DNA of 64,000 nt from RYN-230 sp963717125 (GTDB lineage Bacteria; Actinomycetota; Actinomycetes; Streptosporangiales; Streptosporangiaceae). Below, in pieces: positions 20,472 through 30,057 of this stretch. The stretch lies in NCBI GenBank assembly GCA_963717125.1, contig CAVQVG010000007.1, positions 248,001 to 312,000 on the forward strand. Direction: 5' to 3'. The notes beneath the pieces are model-generated. The model was given only the letters and a program-made list of their open reading frames with translations, was not told where the DNA came from and did no database searches. A program made the position numbers and the translations under genes. Numbering within the stretch: position 1 is the stretch's first letter; every line of letters begins with the position of its first letter.

Positions 20472-21652
20472 CCCGCCCCGGGGCCGGGCAGCCCGGCCAG
20501 GCTGGCCAGCGCGGCGCGGTGCCAGTCCGGGGTGCCGAACCCGATCGACGAGCTCTTGGCCCGCTTCAGGTACAGGTGGGCGGGGTGCTCCCAGGTGAAG
20601 CCGATGCCGCCGTGCAGCTGCACGCACTCCTGGGCGGCCAGCGTGGCCGCGTCGCCGCAGGCCGCTTTGGCCAGGGCCACCGCGACCGGCGTGTCCGGGT
20701 CGGTCTCGGCCAGGCAGGCCGCCGCGTACCGGGCCGCGGCGCGGGCCTGGCTGACGGCCACCCACAGGTCCGCGAGCCGGTGCTTGAGCGCCTGGAACGA
20801 GCCGATCGGCCGGGCGAACTGATACCGCACCTTCAGATAGCTGACCGTGATCTCCAGGCACCTCTCGGCCAGCCCGAGCTGCTCGGCGGCCAGCATCGCG
20901 GCCCCGGCGGTCAGCCCGGCCCGCACCGCCGCCGCCGCGTCCGGGCCAGCCGCCAGCAGCCGCCCCGGGACGCTGTCCAGCGTCAGGTCGGCGAGCTGCC
21001 GGGTCTGGTCCAGCGACACCACCGGCGTCATGGTCAGCCCAGGCGCGCCGGCCCGCACCGCGTACAGCCCGGCGGGCACCCCGTCGGCCGGCACCAGCAG
21101 TACAGAGGCGGGCAGCGCGTCCGCGACCCCGGTCACGGTTCCGGTCAGCCGGACCTGGCCGGCCGGGTCACCGGGTTGCGGCGCCACCACCCGCACCGCG
21201 CCGGGCCGGTCATCGGCTGGCCGGCTGGCGAACGGCACGGCCAGGGCCGCGGTCACCGTCCCGGCGGCCAGCCCGGCCAGCAGGTCCGCGTCCGGCGCGG
21301 CCAGCAGCGCCGCGGTGGCCACCACCGCGCTGCCCAGGAACGGCACCGGGGCGACCGCGCGGCCGGTCTCCTCGGCGACCACCGCCGCCTCCCGGTAGCT
21401 GGCCCCGGCGCCGCCGTGGGCGTCCGGGATGAGCAGCCCGGCGCAGCCGACATCGGCCGCCAGCACCCGCCACAGCCCGGTGTCGTACGTTTCGCTGGTC
21501 TCGGTCCGGGCCAGCACCGCGGGCCAGTCGGCCCGCTCGGCCAGCACCGACCTGACCGCGTCCCGCAGGTCCTGCTCCTGCGCGCTGTACAGCAGGTCCG
21601 GCACGGCCCGCGCGGCCTGTCCCGTGGTGGCAGGTTCCGCTGTCGTGCTCAT
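20468..21652 (-). CDS. acyl-CoA dehydrogenase
   Basis: 394 aa FAD-dependent acyl-CoA dehydrogenase fold. C-terminal part shows the flavin-contact region YLKVRYQFARPIGSFQALKH and the family end CVQLHGGIGFTWEHPAHLYLKR. ATG 21652 overlaps the preceding stop by 4 nt. It sits next to a different acyl-CoA dehydrogenase gene. In actinobacterial sterol catabolism such adjacent pairs form alpha2beta2 heterotetramers, so this may be one subunit of such an enzyme (inference). Confidence 0.88.
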   Translation of the reverse strand: MSTTAEPATTGQAARAVPDLLYSAQEQDLRDAVRSVLAERADWPAVLARTETSETYDTGLWRVLAADVGCAGLLIPDAHGGAGASYREAAVVAEETGRAVAPVPFLGSAVVATAALLAAPDADLLAGLAAGTVTAALAVPFASRPADDRPGAVRVVAPQPGDPAGQVRLTGTVTGVADALPASVLLVPADGVPAGLYAVRAGAPGLTMTPVVSLDQTRQLADLTLDSVPGRLLAAGPDAAAAVRAGLTAGAAMLAAEQLGLAERCLEITVSYLKVRYQFARPIGSFQALKHRLADLWVAVSQARAAARYAAACLAETDPDTPVAVALAKAACGDAATLAAQECVQLHGGIGFTWEHPAHLYLKRAKSSSIGFGTPDWHRAALASLAGLPGPGAG

Positions 21653-22863
21653 CGGGGCAGGTCCTTCCACGGGATTTTGGTGTCCGTGCGCGGCTCGGTG
21701 GGCAGGCCGAGGACCCGCTCGGCGATGATGTTCCGGAGGATCTCCGACGTGCCGCCCTCGATGGAGTTGCCCCGGGACCGCAGGTAGCGGTAGCCCACGT
21801 CACGGCCGTAGAAGTCGACGGCGCCGGAACGGCGCATCGTCCAGTCGTCGTAGCGCAACCCGTCCGCCCCGGCCAGCTCGACCTCGAACGCGGTGATCTC
21901 CTGGTTGAGCCGGGCGAACACCAGCTTGGCCGCTGAGCCCTCCGGCCCGGGCTGGCCGGTGGCGAGCTGCTGGCGGAACCGGGCCGAGGCCAGCCGGGCT
22001 ACCTCCGCGTCGGCCCACAGCCGCAGCATCCGGTCGTGCAGGCCGGCCGTGCGCAGTTCGGGGTGCTCCCGCCAGGTCCGGACGGCCGGGCCGATCATCC
22101 CGCCTTCCCGCGGCACCGGGGTGCCGCCGATGGAGACCCGCTCGTTCATCAGCGTGCCCTGGGCGACCCGCCAGCCCGCGCCGACATCGCCGATCCGGTC
22201 GGCGTCCCGGACCACGGCGCCGGTCAGGAACACCTCGTTGAACTCGGCTTCCCCGGTGAGCTGGCGGAGCGGCCGGACCTCCACCCCCGCGCCGGTCATG
22301 TCGCAACCGAAGTAGGTCAGCCCAGCATGCTTGGGCACGTCCGGGTCGGTGCGCGCGAGCAGCAGCCCCCACTGCGCATGGTGCGCCACCGACGTCCACA
22401 CCTTCTGCCCGTTGACCACCCACCGCCCGCCGTCCGGGCCCGCCTCGTGCACCGCGCGGGTGGCCAGGCCGGCCAGGTCAGAGCCCGCGCCCGGCTCGCT
22501 GAACAGCTGGCACCAGATCTCCTCCCCCGTCCACAGTGGCCGCAGCCAGCGCGCTTTCTGTTCTTCGTTACCGAACGCCAGAATCGTGGGAGCGGCCATC
22601 CCCAGCCCGATCGGGTTGCGTTCGGGCTGGTTGGAGGGTGCCCCAGCGGCGGCGAACTCGGCGTCCAGCACGGTCTGGAGCCCGCGTGGCAGCCCCTGGC
22701 CGCCCAGACCGGGCGGGTAGTGCGCGGCGGCCAGCCCGGCGTCGAACCGGGCCCGGAGGAAGTCCAGCCGCGGCGTGCTGGCCGGGTCGCGGGTGGCCAG
22801 GAAGTCACGCACCTGCTGGCGCAGCCCGTCCGCGCTGACGGGTTTGGTAGTCAAGTCGGTCAA
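21649..22863 (-). CDS. acyl-CoA dehydrogenase
   Basis: 404 aa. Shows CQLFSEPGAGSDLAGL (flavin/substrate region), NGQKVWTSVAHHA and the C-terminal GNSIEGGTSEILRNIIAERVLGLP. It introduces a 2,3-double bond into an acyl-CoA with FAD. Overlaps both neighbours by ATGA, so translation is coupled to the SDR gene before it and the dehydrogenase gene after it. Likely partner of the 394-aa dehydrogenase. Confidence 0.9.
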   Translation of the reverse strand: MTDLTTKPVSADGLRQQVRDFLATRDPASTPRLDFLRARFDAGLAAAHYPPGLGGQGLPRGLQTVLDAEFAAAGAPSNQPERNPIGLGMAAPTILAFGNEEQKARWLRPLWTGEEIWCQLFSEPGAGSDLAGLATRAVHEAGPDGGRWVVNGQKVWTSVAHHAQWGLLLARTDPDVPKHAGLTYFGCDMTGAGVEVRPLRQLTGEAEFNEVFLTGAVVRDADRIGDVGAGWRVAQGTLMNERVSIGGTPVPREGGMIGPAVRTWREHPELRTAGLHDRMLRLWADAEVARLASARFRQQLATGQPGPEGSAAKLVFARLNQEITAFEVELAGADGLRYDDWTMRRSGAVDFYGRDVGYRYLRSRGNSIEGGTSEILRNIIAERVLGLPTEPRTDTKIPWKDLPR

Positions 22864-23621
22864 CAGAGCGGCCCACCCGCCACGTAGATGACCTGGCCGG
22901 ACACGAACCCGGCGCCCTCGCTGGCCAGGAACGAGATCGTGTGCGCGACGTCGTCGGGCTGGCCGACCCGGCGCACCGGGATGTTCGCGGCGGCCGCCGC
23001 CATGAAGTCCTCGAAGCTCACCTTGACCCGCGCGGCGGTGGCCGCGGTCATGTCGGTGGCGATGAACCCGGGCGCCACCGCGTTGGCCGTGATGCCGAAC
23101 GGGCCGAGCTCGATGGCCAGCGTCTTGGTGAAGCCCTGCAAGCCGGCCTTGGCCGCGGAGTAGTTGGCCTGGCCGCGGTTGCCCAGCGCGGAACTGGACG
23201 ACAGGTTGATGATCCGCCCGAAGCGCTGGTCCACCATGTGCTTCTGGGCCGCCCGGCTCATCAGGAACGAGCCGCGCAGGTGCACGCCCAGGACCATGTC
23301 CCAGTCCTCATCCGACATCTTGAACAGCAGGTTGTCCCGCAGGATCCCGGCGTTGTTGACCAGCACCGCGGGCGGCCCGAGTTCCGCGACGACCGTGTCC
23401 ACCGCCGCGGCCACCTGGTCGGCCTGGCTGACGTCCGCGCCGACCGCGACGGCCCGGCCGCCGGCCGAGACGATCGCGTCCACGGTGCCCTTGCCGGCGT
23501 CGGCGTCCAGGTCGAGCACGGCGACCGCCAGCCCGTCCGCGGCGAGCCGCTGGGCCGCGGCCGCGCCGATGCCGCGCGCGGCCCCGGTGACGATGGCCAC
23601 CCGTTGCTGGTTGTCTGGCAT
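22860..23621 (-). CDS. SDR family oxidoreductase (FabG-like)
   Basis: 253 aa. TGAARGIG cofactor motif, NNAGIL, catalytic Ser in NLSSSSALG, YSAAK, and a C-terminus AGFVSGQVIYVAGGPLC typical of 3-oxoacyl-ACP/CoA reductases. ATG 23621 follows AAGGAGA; a TTG one codon upstream is not needed. Probably interconverts 3-hydroxyacyl- and 3-oxoacyl-CoA in the operon's beta-oxidation cycle. The 93 bp before it is CTCGCT-rich low-complexity sequence. Confidence 0.9.
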   Translation of the reverse strand: MPDNQQRVAIVTGAARGIGAAAAQRLAADGLAVAVLDLDADAGKGTVDAIVSAGGRAVAVGADVSQADQVAAAVDTVVAELGPPAVLVNNAGILRDNLLFKMSDEDWDMVLGVHLRGSFLMSRAAQKHMVDQRFGRIINLSSSSALGNRGQANYSAAKAGLQGFTKTLAIELGPFGITANAVAPGFIATDMTAATAARVKVSFEDFMAAAAANIPVRRVGQPDDVAHTISFLASEGAGFVSGQVIYVAGGPLC

Positions 23622-23714
23622 CAACTGTCTCCTTGCTTGCTTTGCGCCTCCGGGGCGCTTGGACCCGCCGACTTCCCTCGTCGCTCGGTCGCTCGTTCCT
23701 CGCTCCCTCGCTCC

Positions 23715-24962
23715 TCAGTCCAGTCGGCGGCGCGCCCCTTCGGCGCGGTAGCGGCGCAGTTCCCGCCGGGCCAGGGAACGCTTGTGCACCTCGTCGGGGC
23801 CGTCCGCGAAGCGCAGCGTGCGGGCGCTGGCCCACAGCGCCGCGAGCGGGAAGTCCTGGCTCACCCCGGCCGCGCCGTGCGCGGTGATCGCCTTGTCGAT
23901 CACCCATTCGGCCATCGCCGGGGTGACGATCTTGATGGCCTGGATCTCGGTGTGCGCGCCCTTGTTGCCCACCGTGTCCATCAGCCAGGCGGTCTTCAGC
24001 ACCAGCAGCCGGGCCTGCTCGATGCGCACCCGGGACTCGGCGATCCACTCCTGGATCACGCCCTGGTCGGCCAGCGGCGCGCCGAACGCCACCCGGCTGC
24101 TCACCCGCTGGCACATCAGCTCGAGGGCCCGCTCGGCCGCCCCGATCAGCCGCATGCAGTGATGGATGCGGCCCGGGCCGAGCCGGGCCTGCGCGATCGC
24201 GAAGCCGTCGCCTTCCTCGGCGATCAGGTTGGCCGCCGGGACCCGGGCCTCGCGGAACTCCACTTCCGCGTGCCCACCGTGCGGCGCGTCGTCGTAGCCG
24301 AACAGGGTCAGCCCGCGCTCGACGATGACCCCCGGGGTGCCCCGCGGCACCAGGATCATCGACTGCTGCCGGTGCCGGTCGCCGCCGGTGGCGGTGCGGC
24401 CCATCACGATCAAGATCTCGCAGCCCGGGTTCATCGCCCCGGACGACCACCATTTCCGGCCGTTGATCACGTACTCGTCGCCGGCCCGCTCGATCCGGGT
24501 GGCGATGTTGGCCGCGTCCGACGAGGCCACGTCCGGTTCGGTCATGCAGAACGCCGACCTGATCTCGCCGTCCAGCAGCGGGCGGAGCCAGCGGTCCCGC
24601 TGCTCGGCCGTGCCGAACTCGGCCAGCACCTCCATGTTCCCGGTGTCCGGGGCGGCGCAGTTGAGCGCCTCGGGGGCGAGCGCCGGGCTGCGCCCGGTGA
24701 TCTCGGCCAGCGGCGCGTACTGCAGGTTGGTCAGCCCGGCGCCGTCCGGATGGTTCGCCAGGAAGAGGTTCCACAGCCCGCGGCCGCGGGCCTCCGCCTT
24801 CAGGTCGGCGATAATGTCCGGCCGCTGCCAGGGCCATCCGGCGGCCCGGTTCGCCTGCACTTGATCGGCGAGCACCGGCTCCGCCGGGTACACGCACTCG
24901 TCCATGAACGTCAGGAGGCGTTTGCGGAACTCGTCCGTGCTCGTGTCGTAGCCGAAGTCCAT
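23715..24962 (-). CDS. acyl-CoA dehydrogenase (ACAD10/11-like)
   Basis: 415 aa. Visible: AFCMTEPDVASSDAANI, INGRKWWSSGA, LGPGRIHHCMRLIGAAERAL and AITAHGAAGVSQDFPLA. These features resemble the ACAD10/11-like branch acting on long or branched acyl-CoAs. ATG 24962 has GGGAGGG in front. First gene of the leftward operon; 93 bp separate it from the SDR gene at 22860-23621. Confidence 0.9.
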   Translation of the reverse strand: MDFGYDTSTDEFRKRLLTFMDECVYPAEPVLADQVQANRAAGWPWQRPDIIADLKAEARGRGLWNLFLANHPDGAGLTNLQYAPLAEITGRSPALAPEALNCAAPDTGNMEVLAEFGTAEQRDRWLRPLLDGEIRSAFCMTEPDVASSDAANIATRIERAGDEYVINGRKWWSSGAMNPGCEILIVMGRTATGGDRHRQQSMILVPRGTPGVIVERGLTLFGYDDAPHGGHAEVEFREARVPAANLIAEEGDGFAIAQARLGPGRIHHCMRLIGAAERALELMCQRVSSRVAFGAPLADQGVIQEWIAESRVRIEQARLLVLKTAWLMDTVGNKGAHTEIQAIKIVTPAMAEWVIDKAITAHGAAGVSQDFPLAALWASARTLRFADGPDEVHKRSLARRELRRYRAEGARRRLD

Positions 24963-25014
24963 TCGCCCTCCCGAGCGGTCCGACCTCGACTCTAGCGACT
25001 GGCCGGCCGGCAAG

Positions 25015-26538
25015 CTACTGGCCGGTACCCCGTTTGCCGATCTGGCGGAATACGTACACGCCGTTGTCCAGGAAGACCTGCTGGTAGCTGGTCCCGGGGT
25101 GGCGCTGCCCGACGAACGCGAGCGGGTCGGCGGGCTCCGGGCTCCACCCGCTGTTGGTGCTGTCGAACACGATGTAGCGCGGCGCCGGGTTGCCGGCCGT
25201 GCCGATCCAGTACGTGTCATCCCGGGCCGCCAGCGGCGCCACCATGGTCAGCGTGGCCTCCACCGTGGTCCCGGCCGGCACCCGGGCCAGCGCCGCGTCC
25301 TCGGCCTGGACGTGCAGATCGATCTGGTAGGTCGCCGGCTGCCACACCCCGCTGAGCGGGAACTTGGGCACGATGGCCACGGCCAGCCCCAGCATCACGG
25401 CCGGCGCGACCCAACGGGTGCCGATCTCCCGCCACCGATGGCCGTCGCCCTGCCGCAGCCGGGATAGCGCGTCCACCGCGGCCAGGAACAGGATCGGCAT
25501 CACGGTCGCGTTGTAATGGAACCCGTCGCCCCAGTACATGTTGTTGGTGGACACGAAGCGCAGCGCCAGGCTGGGCAGGGCCACCAGGCTGAGCGGCGAG
25601 CCCAGCGCGAGGAACGCCACCGGCAGCAGGATGAGCAGGGTGGTGCGCAGCTTGGCCAGCCAGGACGCGCCGAACTGGCTGAGCACCGTGCCGGGCCCGG
25701 CGTGCCCGGCCGGGCTGACCGCGCCGCCGTCGGTCCAGTACGGGTAGGCGTGGGCCACGTTGAAGTGCGGGATGATCACGATGATGGCCAGCGCCGACCA
25801 GAAGATGCCCCAGAAGGCCAGGATCAGCCCGCCCCAGAACGCCTCGTTACGCTCGGCGCCCGGCTCCCGGCGGCGGCTGACGCTGCTGATCATCAGCACG
25901 ATGCCCAGCGCGGCGACGGTGAACCCCTGGTCTTCCTTGACGAAGACCAGCGGCAGCGCCCACAGCACGGCGGCCCGGGTCCGGCCGCGCAGCAGCGCGG
26001 ACAGCGAGCAGGCCAGCAGCGGGACGGCGAACGCGATCTCGTGGAAGTCGAAGTCGATCATCTGCGCCAGGCCCCAGGACAGGCCGTAGGCGGCGCCGAT
26101 CATGCGGCCGGCCGCGGTGCCCAGCCGGGCCTCGGCCGCCCGGCTCACCGGGATTACCGACACCGCGGTCAGGAGGGCCTGCACCACCAGCAGGGTGACC
26201 GCGCTGGGGAAGATCAGGAACAGCGGGGCGATCAGCCCGACGATCGGCTGGAAGTGATCACCGAACAGGTTGAAGCCCGCGCCGTGGATGTTCACCACCG
26301 GTGCGTGCAGGTGCGCCAGCTGCTTGACGTACTCGGTGAAGATGCCCAGGTCCCACGACCCGGGGTCGAGGCGCAGGTAGCGGGACAGCGAGATGATCGA
26401 ATAGCCGGCGAAGACGGCCAGCGCGATCAGCCACGGCACCCAGTCCGGCCCGCTGGCCGCGGCCGGCCGCGCAGCGTCGGCCGCGGGCACCTGCGGCCCG
26501 GCTGCTGGCTCAGGATGACTGCCGCTGGTCGTGATCAT
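25015..26538 (-). CDS. DUF2079 multi-spanning membrane protein
   Basis: 507 aa, about 10 hydrophobic helices. The DUF2079 signature region is present (DPGSWDLGIFTEYVKQLAH, FGDHFQPIVGLIAPLF, FDFHEIAFAVPLLA). The fold resembles the membrane part of GT-C glycosyltransferases, and the acidic Asp/Glu after the first helix fits. Function of the family is not established. Ala/Pro-rich cytoplasmic N-terminus. Possibly cell-envelope glycan transfer (inference). Confidence 0.85.
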   Translation of the reverse strand: MITTSGSHPEPAAGPQVPAADAARPAAASGPDWVPWLIALAVFAGYSIISLSRYLRLDPGSWDLGIFTEYVKQLAHLHAPVVNIHGAGFNLFGDHFQPIVGLIAPLFLIFPSAVTLLVVQALLTAVSVIPVSRAAEARLGTAAGRMIGAAYGLSWGLAQMIDFDFHEIAFAVPLLACSLSALLRGRTRAAVLWALPLVFVKEDQGFTVAALGIVLMISSVSRRREPGAERNEAFWGGLILAFWGIFWSALAIIVIIPHFNVAHAYPYWTDGGAVSPAGHAGPGTVLSQFGASWLAKLRTTLLILLPVAFLALGSPLSLVALPSLALRFVSTNNMYWGDGFHYNATVMPILFLAAVDALSRLRQGDGHRWREIGTRWVAPAVMLGLAVAIVPKFPLSGVWQPATYQIDLHVQAEDAALARVPAGTTVEATLTMVAPLAARDDTYWIGTAGNPAPRYIVFDSTNSGWSPEPADPLAFVGQRHPGTSYQQVFLDNGVYVFRQIGKRGTGQ

Positions 26539-26644
26539 GCCTTGCTGGCTGGCTCCCCTCCGGCTGTGCGCCTGCGGCGTGCCAGCAGCCTAACCTGCCC
26601 CGCCCGGTGGCGGATGAAAGCTTCATACCAGCCTCAGCAGACGC

Positions 26645-27496
26645 TCAGGTGAGCAGCAGGCGGCCGATCCGGCGGCCGGCCACCAGCAGCCCGGCCAGGC
26701 CGAGCACGGCCAGGTAGGCCACGTGCCAGAGCAGGCCAGGGCCGACGATGCCCAGGGTGAGGCCGCGCAGCACGGCCACGCTCTGGTACAGCGGGGTGAT
26801 CTCCACCACGAACTGGATCCCCCGCGGGTACACGCTGAGCGGGTAGAACGTGGTGGAGAACAGGAACATCGGCAGCGTGGCCAGCGTGACGAACTCGAAA
26901 TCCTGCCAGCTCCGCATGTACGTGGTGCAGGCCATGCCGGCCGCGGCGAAGGCGAACCCGGTGAGCAGCGCGGCGGGCAGCGCGGCCAGCGCCCACCACG
27001 ACTGGACCAGGCCCAGGCCGGCCATCACGACCAGGAATGCCACCCCGTACAGCAGGCCGCGCAGCAGCGCCCAGCTGATCTCGCCCAGGGCCACGTCGCC
27101 GGACCGCATCGGCGTGGCCAGCGCCGCGTCGTAGAGCTTCTCGTACTTGAGCCGGAAGAACACGTTGAACGTGGAGTCGAACAAGGCCCCGTTCATCGAC
27201 GCGCTGGCCAGCAGCGCGGGCGCGACGAACGCGGCGTAGCCGACCGACTGGCCGCCGGGCAGGTACACCCGGCCGACCAGCTTGCCCAGGCCCACCCCGA
27301 TGGACAGCAGGTAGAACAGCGGCTCGACCACCCCGGACACGAACACCAGCCAGGTATGCCGGTAGACCAGCGCGTGCCGCTCGGCCAGGTACAGGCTGCC
27401 CCGGCCGCCCAGTGAGCCGCGGCCGCGCGCGACCATGCTGCGCAGCGGCAGCACCCACAGCGGCAGCCGGCTCACCCCGGCCCGCAGGCTAGACAT
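26645..27496 (-). CDS. ABC-2 type transporter permease
   Basis: 283 aa with six helices in the ABC-2 arrangement and an N-terminal amphipathic region. Overlaps the upstream permease gene by 8 nt. Together with that permease and the ATPase at 28286-29221 it makes an exporter of the type that exports drugs, polysaccharides or lipids. No substrate clue is visible. Confidence 0.88.
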   Translation of the reverse strand: MSSLRAGVSRLPLWVLPLRSMVARGRGSLGGRGSLYLAERHALVYRHTWLVFVSGVVEPLFYLLSIGVGLGKLVGRVYLPGGQSVGYAAFVAPALLASASMNGALFDSTFNVFFRLKYEKLYDAALATPMRSGDVALGEISWALLRGLLYGVAFLVVMAGLGLVQSWWALAALPAALLTGFAFAAAGMACTTYMRSWQDFEFVTLATLPMFLFSTTFYPLSVYPRGIQFVVEITPLYQSVAVLRGLTLGIVGPGLLWHVAYLAVLGLAGLLVAGRRIGRLLLT

Positions 27497-28286
27497 AGAG
27501 CCGCCTGGTGTAGCTGCGGTTCCCGGCCCAGACCCCGGCGGCCAGCACCGCGGCCAGGTAGCCGACGTGCAGCAGCGCCCCGGGCAGCGTGGCGGTGCCC
27601 AGGCAGAGCGCCCGGCACAGCGCCACCCCGTGCCAGAGCGGCGTGGCGTAGGCCACCGGCCTGATCCACTCGGGTAGCTGGGTGACCGGGAAGAACGTGC
27701 CGGAGAACAGGAACAGCGGGATCATCCCGAACCGGTACACCACGGCCAGCGAGGTGTCCCGGCTGCGGGTCACCGTCCACGCCTCGACCGGCGCGGTGAA
27801 GGCCAGCCCGGTGAGCACCGCGACCGGCAGCGCCGCGATGGCCAGCGGTGAGGTGAGAGCGCCGAACAGCGCGGCCACGGCCAGGAACACGCTGCACGTC
27901 ATGGTCAGCTTCAGCGCGACGAACAGCAGGTGCCCGTGGAACAGGTCGGCGGGCCGCAGCGGCGCGGCCACCGCGGCCTGGTAGGTCTTGTTCCACTTGA
28001 CCGAGCCGTACACCGGGTAGGTGGACTCCCCCACGCCGGTGCCCATGGCGCTGGCCGCCAGCAGCCCGGGGGCCAGGAACACCAGGTAGCTGACGCCGCC
28101 CAGCTGGGCCGTGCCGTGCTTGTCCACCAGGGTGCCCAGGCCGAGGCCCATCGCGCCCAGGTAGAGCAGCGGGTTGAGCACGGTGGAGATGATCGAGCCG
28201 CGCCAGGTCCGCCGGTAGTCGGTCAGCCAGAAGCGCAGCTGGCGCACGGCGAACGGCCAGGCGGCGGGCGGGGCCGTCGCGACCAT
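27489..28286 (-). CDS. ABC-2 type transporter permease
   Basis: 265 aa, six predicted helices, ABC-2 membrane domain. Its ATG shares one base with the ATPase stop (TGATG). It resembles its downstream neighbour in layout (WNKTYQAAVAAPLRPADLF versus the equivalent region there), so the two arose by duplication and probably form a heterodimer. Confidence 0.88.
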   Translation of the reverse strand: MVATAPPAAWPFAVRQLRFWLTDYRRTWRGSIISTVLNPLLYLGAMGLGLGTLVDKHGTAQLGGVSYLVFLAPGLLAASAMGTGVGESTYPVYGSVKWNKTYQAAVAAPLRPADLFHGHLLFVALKLTMTCSVFLAVAALFGALTSPLAIAALPVAVLTGLAFTAPVEAWTVTRSRDTSLAVVYRFGMIPLFLFSGTFFPVTQLPEWIRPVAYATPLWHGVALCRALCLGTATLPGALLHVGYLAAVLAAGVWAGNRSYTRRLYV

Positions 28287-29221
28287 CAGTCCTCCAGCCG
28301 GCGGCCGGTCAGCCGGAGGAACACGTCCTCCAGCGTGCTCCGCCGGACCAGCGAGGTGAGCGGTTCCAGGCCGAGGCTGCGCACCGCGCCCAGCGTGGCG
28401 TCCCCGTCCGGGACGTACAGCAGCACCCGGTCGGCGAGCACCTCGCGGCGCTGGGCCGGCACGCTGGCCAGCTTCTCGGCCGCGTTCTCGTGCACGGCCG
28501 GATCGAACCGCAGCTCCAGCACCTCGGGGGTGGAATACCGGTCGATCAGCTCACGCGGCGAGCCCCCGGCCGCGATCCGGCCCCGGTCCATGACCACCAG
28601 GCGGTCGCACAACTGCTCCGCCTCGTCCATGTAGTGCGTGGTCAGCACCAGCGTCACGCCCTGCTGCTTGAGCCGGAACAGCCGGTCCCAGACCACATGC
28701 CGGGCCTGCGGGTCCAGGCCGGTGGTCGGCTCGTCGAGGAGCAGCATGTCCGGGTCGTTGATCAGCGACCGGGCGATGGTGAGCCGCCGCTTCAGGCCGC
28801 CGGACAGCGGCTCCACCCGGTCGTCCGCCCGGTCGGCGAGCTGCACGAAGTCCAGCAGCCGGGCCGACCGCTCCCGGATCACCGCCCGGGACAGCCCGAA
28901 GTACCGCCCGTAGACGAGCAGGTTCTCCCGCACCGTGAGCTCCACGTCCAGGGTGTCTTCCTGCGGCACCACGCCGAGCCGGGCCCGGATGGCCGGCCCG
29001 TCGGCCACCGGGTCCAGGCCGAAGATCGACAGCTCACCGGCGGTTGGCGGGGAGACGCACCCGATCATCCGCATGGTGGACGACTTGCCGGCCCCGTTCG
29101 GCCCGAGAAATCCGAATGCCTCCCCGCGGCGCAGCTCGAAGTCGATACCATCCACCGCGGTGAAACTTCCGAACTTCTTGGTCAGCCGGTGGGCGCGGAT
29201 GAGGGTGGTATCGGCAGGCAC
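28286..29221 (-). CDS. ABC-2 exporter ATP-binding protein (DrrA/NodI-like)
   Basis: 311 aa. Walker A GPNGAGKSS, signature LSGGLKRRLTIARSL, Walker B MLLLDEPTTGLD and His switch TTHYMDEAEQL. The C-terminal ~80 residues after EALIDR-type sequence match the DrrA-like extension and end in LEDVFLRLTGR. First gene of the leftward exporter operon; it diverges from gtrA across a 164-bp promoter region. Confidence 0.92.
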   Translation of the reverse strand: MPADTTLIRAHRLTKKFGSFTAVDGIDFELRRGEAFGFLGPNGAGKSSTMRMIGCVSPPTAGELSIFGLDPVADGPAIRARLGVVPQEDTLDVELTVRENLLVYGRYFGLSRAVIRERSARLLDFVQLADRADDRVEPLSGGLKRRLTIARSLINDPDMLLLDEPTTGLDPQARHVVWDRLFRLKQQGVTLVLTTHYMDEAEQLCDRLVVMDRGRIAAGGSPRELIDRYSTPEVLELRFDPAVHENAAEKLASVPAQRREVLADRVLLYVPDGDATLGAVRSLGLEPLTSLVRRSTLEDVFLRLTGRRLED

Positions 29222-29385
29222 TCATGCGACACTACCGGCGGGGTCAGACAATGCCGAACGAGTATTTTCCCAGGCCTTGACCCGGGAATGTGGGGTCAGT
29301 GGCCACATGTACCCGAGGCTGCCGGTACTGTCACAGACAGCACCTGGTGAGCCCCCGACAGGACCTGTGAGAGGAAGACGGCCCG

Positions 29386-30021
29386 GTGGGATTTGCTCGC
29401 AGCCTGTATGAGCGGTTCAGAGTCCTGATTCACGAGGCCGCCAAGTTCGGCGTCGTCGGCGCGGTCGGCTTCGCGGTCAGCCTCGGCGGCGCCGACGTAC
29501 TGCACTTCGACCTGAACTTCAACAAGTACACGGCCGTCGTGATCGCGACCGTGCTGGCCACCATCGTCACGTTCATCGGGAACCGGTGGTGGGCGTTCCG
29601 GCACCGCGAGCGCTCCGGGATGGGCCAGGAAACCGTCCTGTTCTTCGTGTTCAACGGGGTCGGCCTGCTCATCCAGCTGGCCTGCGTGGCCGTCGTGGTG
29701 GACGTGGGCGGGCTGCAGGGCAAGCTCTGGTACAACCTGGCCAACCTGTGCGGTATCGGGCTGGGCACGCTGTTCCGGTTCTGGTCCTACCGGAAGTGGG
29801 TGTGGAAGGCCGGCGGCACGCCCGAGGCGGCCGGGCTGCCGGCTGACGCGAACCTGCCCCGCCCCGACGGCTACCCGGCGGCCGACTACCCGGCTAAGGG
29901 GCAGCTCACCGGCCACGCCAAGGGAGGCCGGCACGCGGCCCACGGGAACGGTGCGCGGTCGGCCGGCCCGCTCCCCGGCCGGGATACCCAGGACATGACG
30001 ACGCCACGGGCCAGTCGGTAG
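29386..30021 (+). CDS. GtrA family membrane protein
   Basis: 211 aa, four transmembrane helices (about residues 18-135) with the GtrA pattern KFGVVGAVGFAVSLGG, TFIGNRWWAFR and GTLFRFWSYRKWVW. GtrA proteins are thought to flip or move lipid-linked sugars for cell-surface glycan modification. GTG 29386 has gaggaag upstream. The C-terminal 60 residues are hydrophilic and low-complexity. Confidence 0.88.
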   Translation: MGFARSLYERFRVLIHEAAKFGVVGAVGFAVSLGGADVLHFDLNFNKYTAVVIATVLATIVTFIGNRWWAFRHRERSGMGQETVLFFVFNGVGLLIQLACVAVVVDVGGLQGKLWYNLANLCGIGLGTLFRFWSYRKWVWKAGGTPEAAGLPADANLPRPDGYPAADYPAKGQLTGHAKGGRHAAHGNGARSAGPLPGRDTQDMTTPRASR

Positions 30022-30057
30022 CGTTCAGCATCGTGGTTGTCTGATTCGCGGTACCGG

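Noticed and set aside
23630..23712. CTCGCT-rich stretch as a regulatory repeat
   Set aside because: Irregular low-complexity sequence with no dyad or fixed period.
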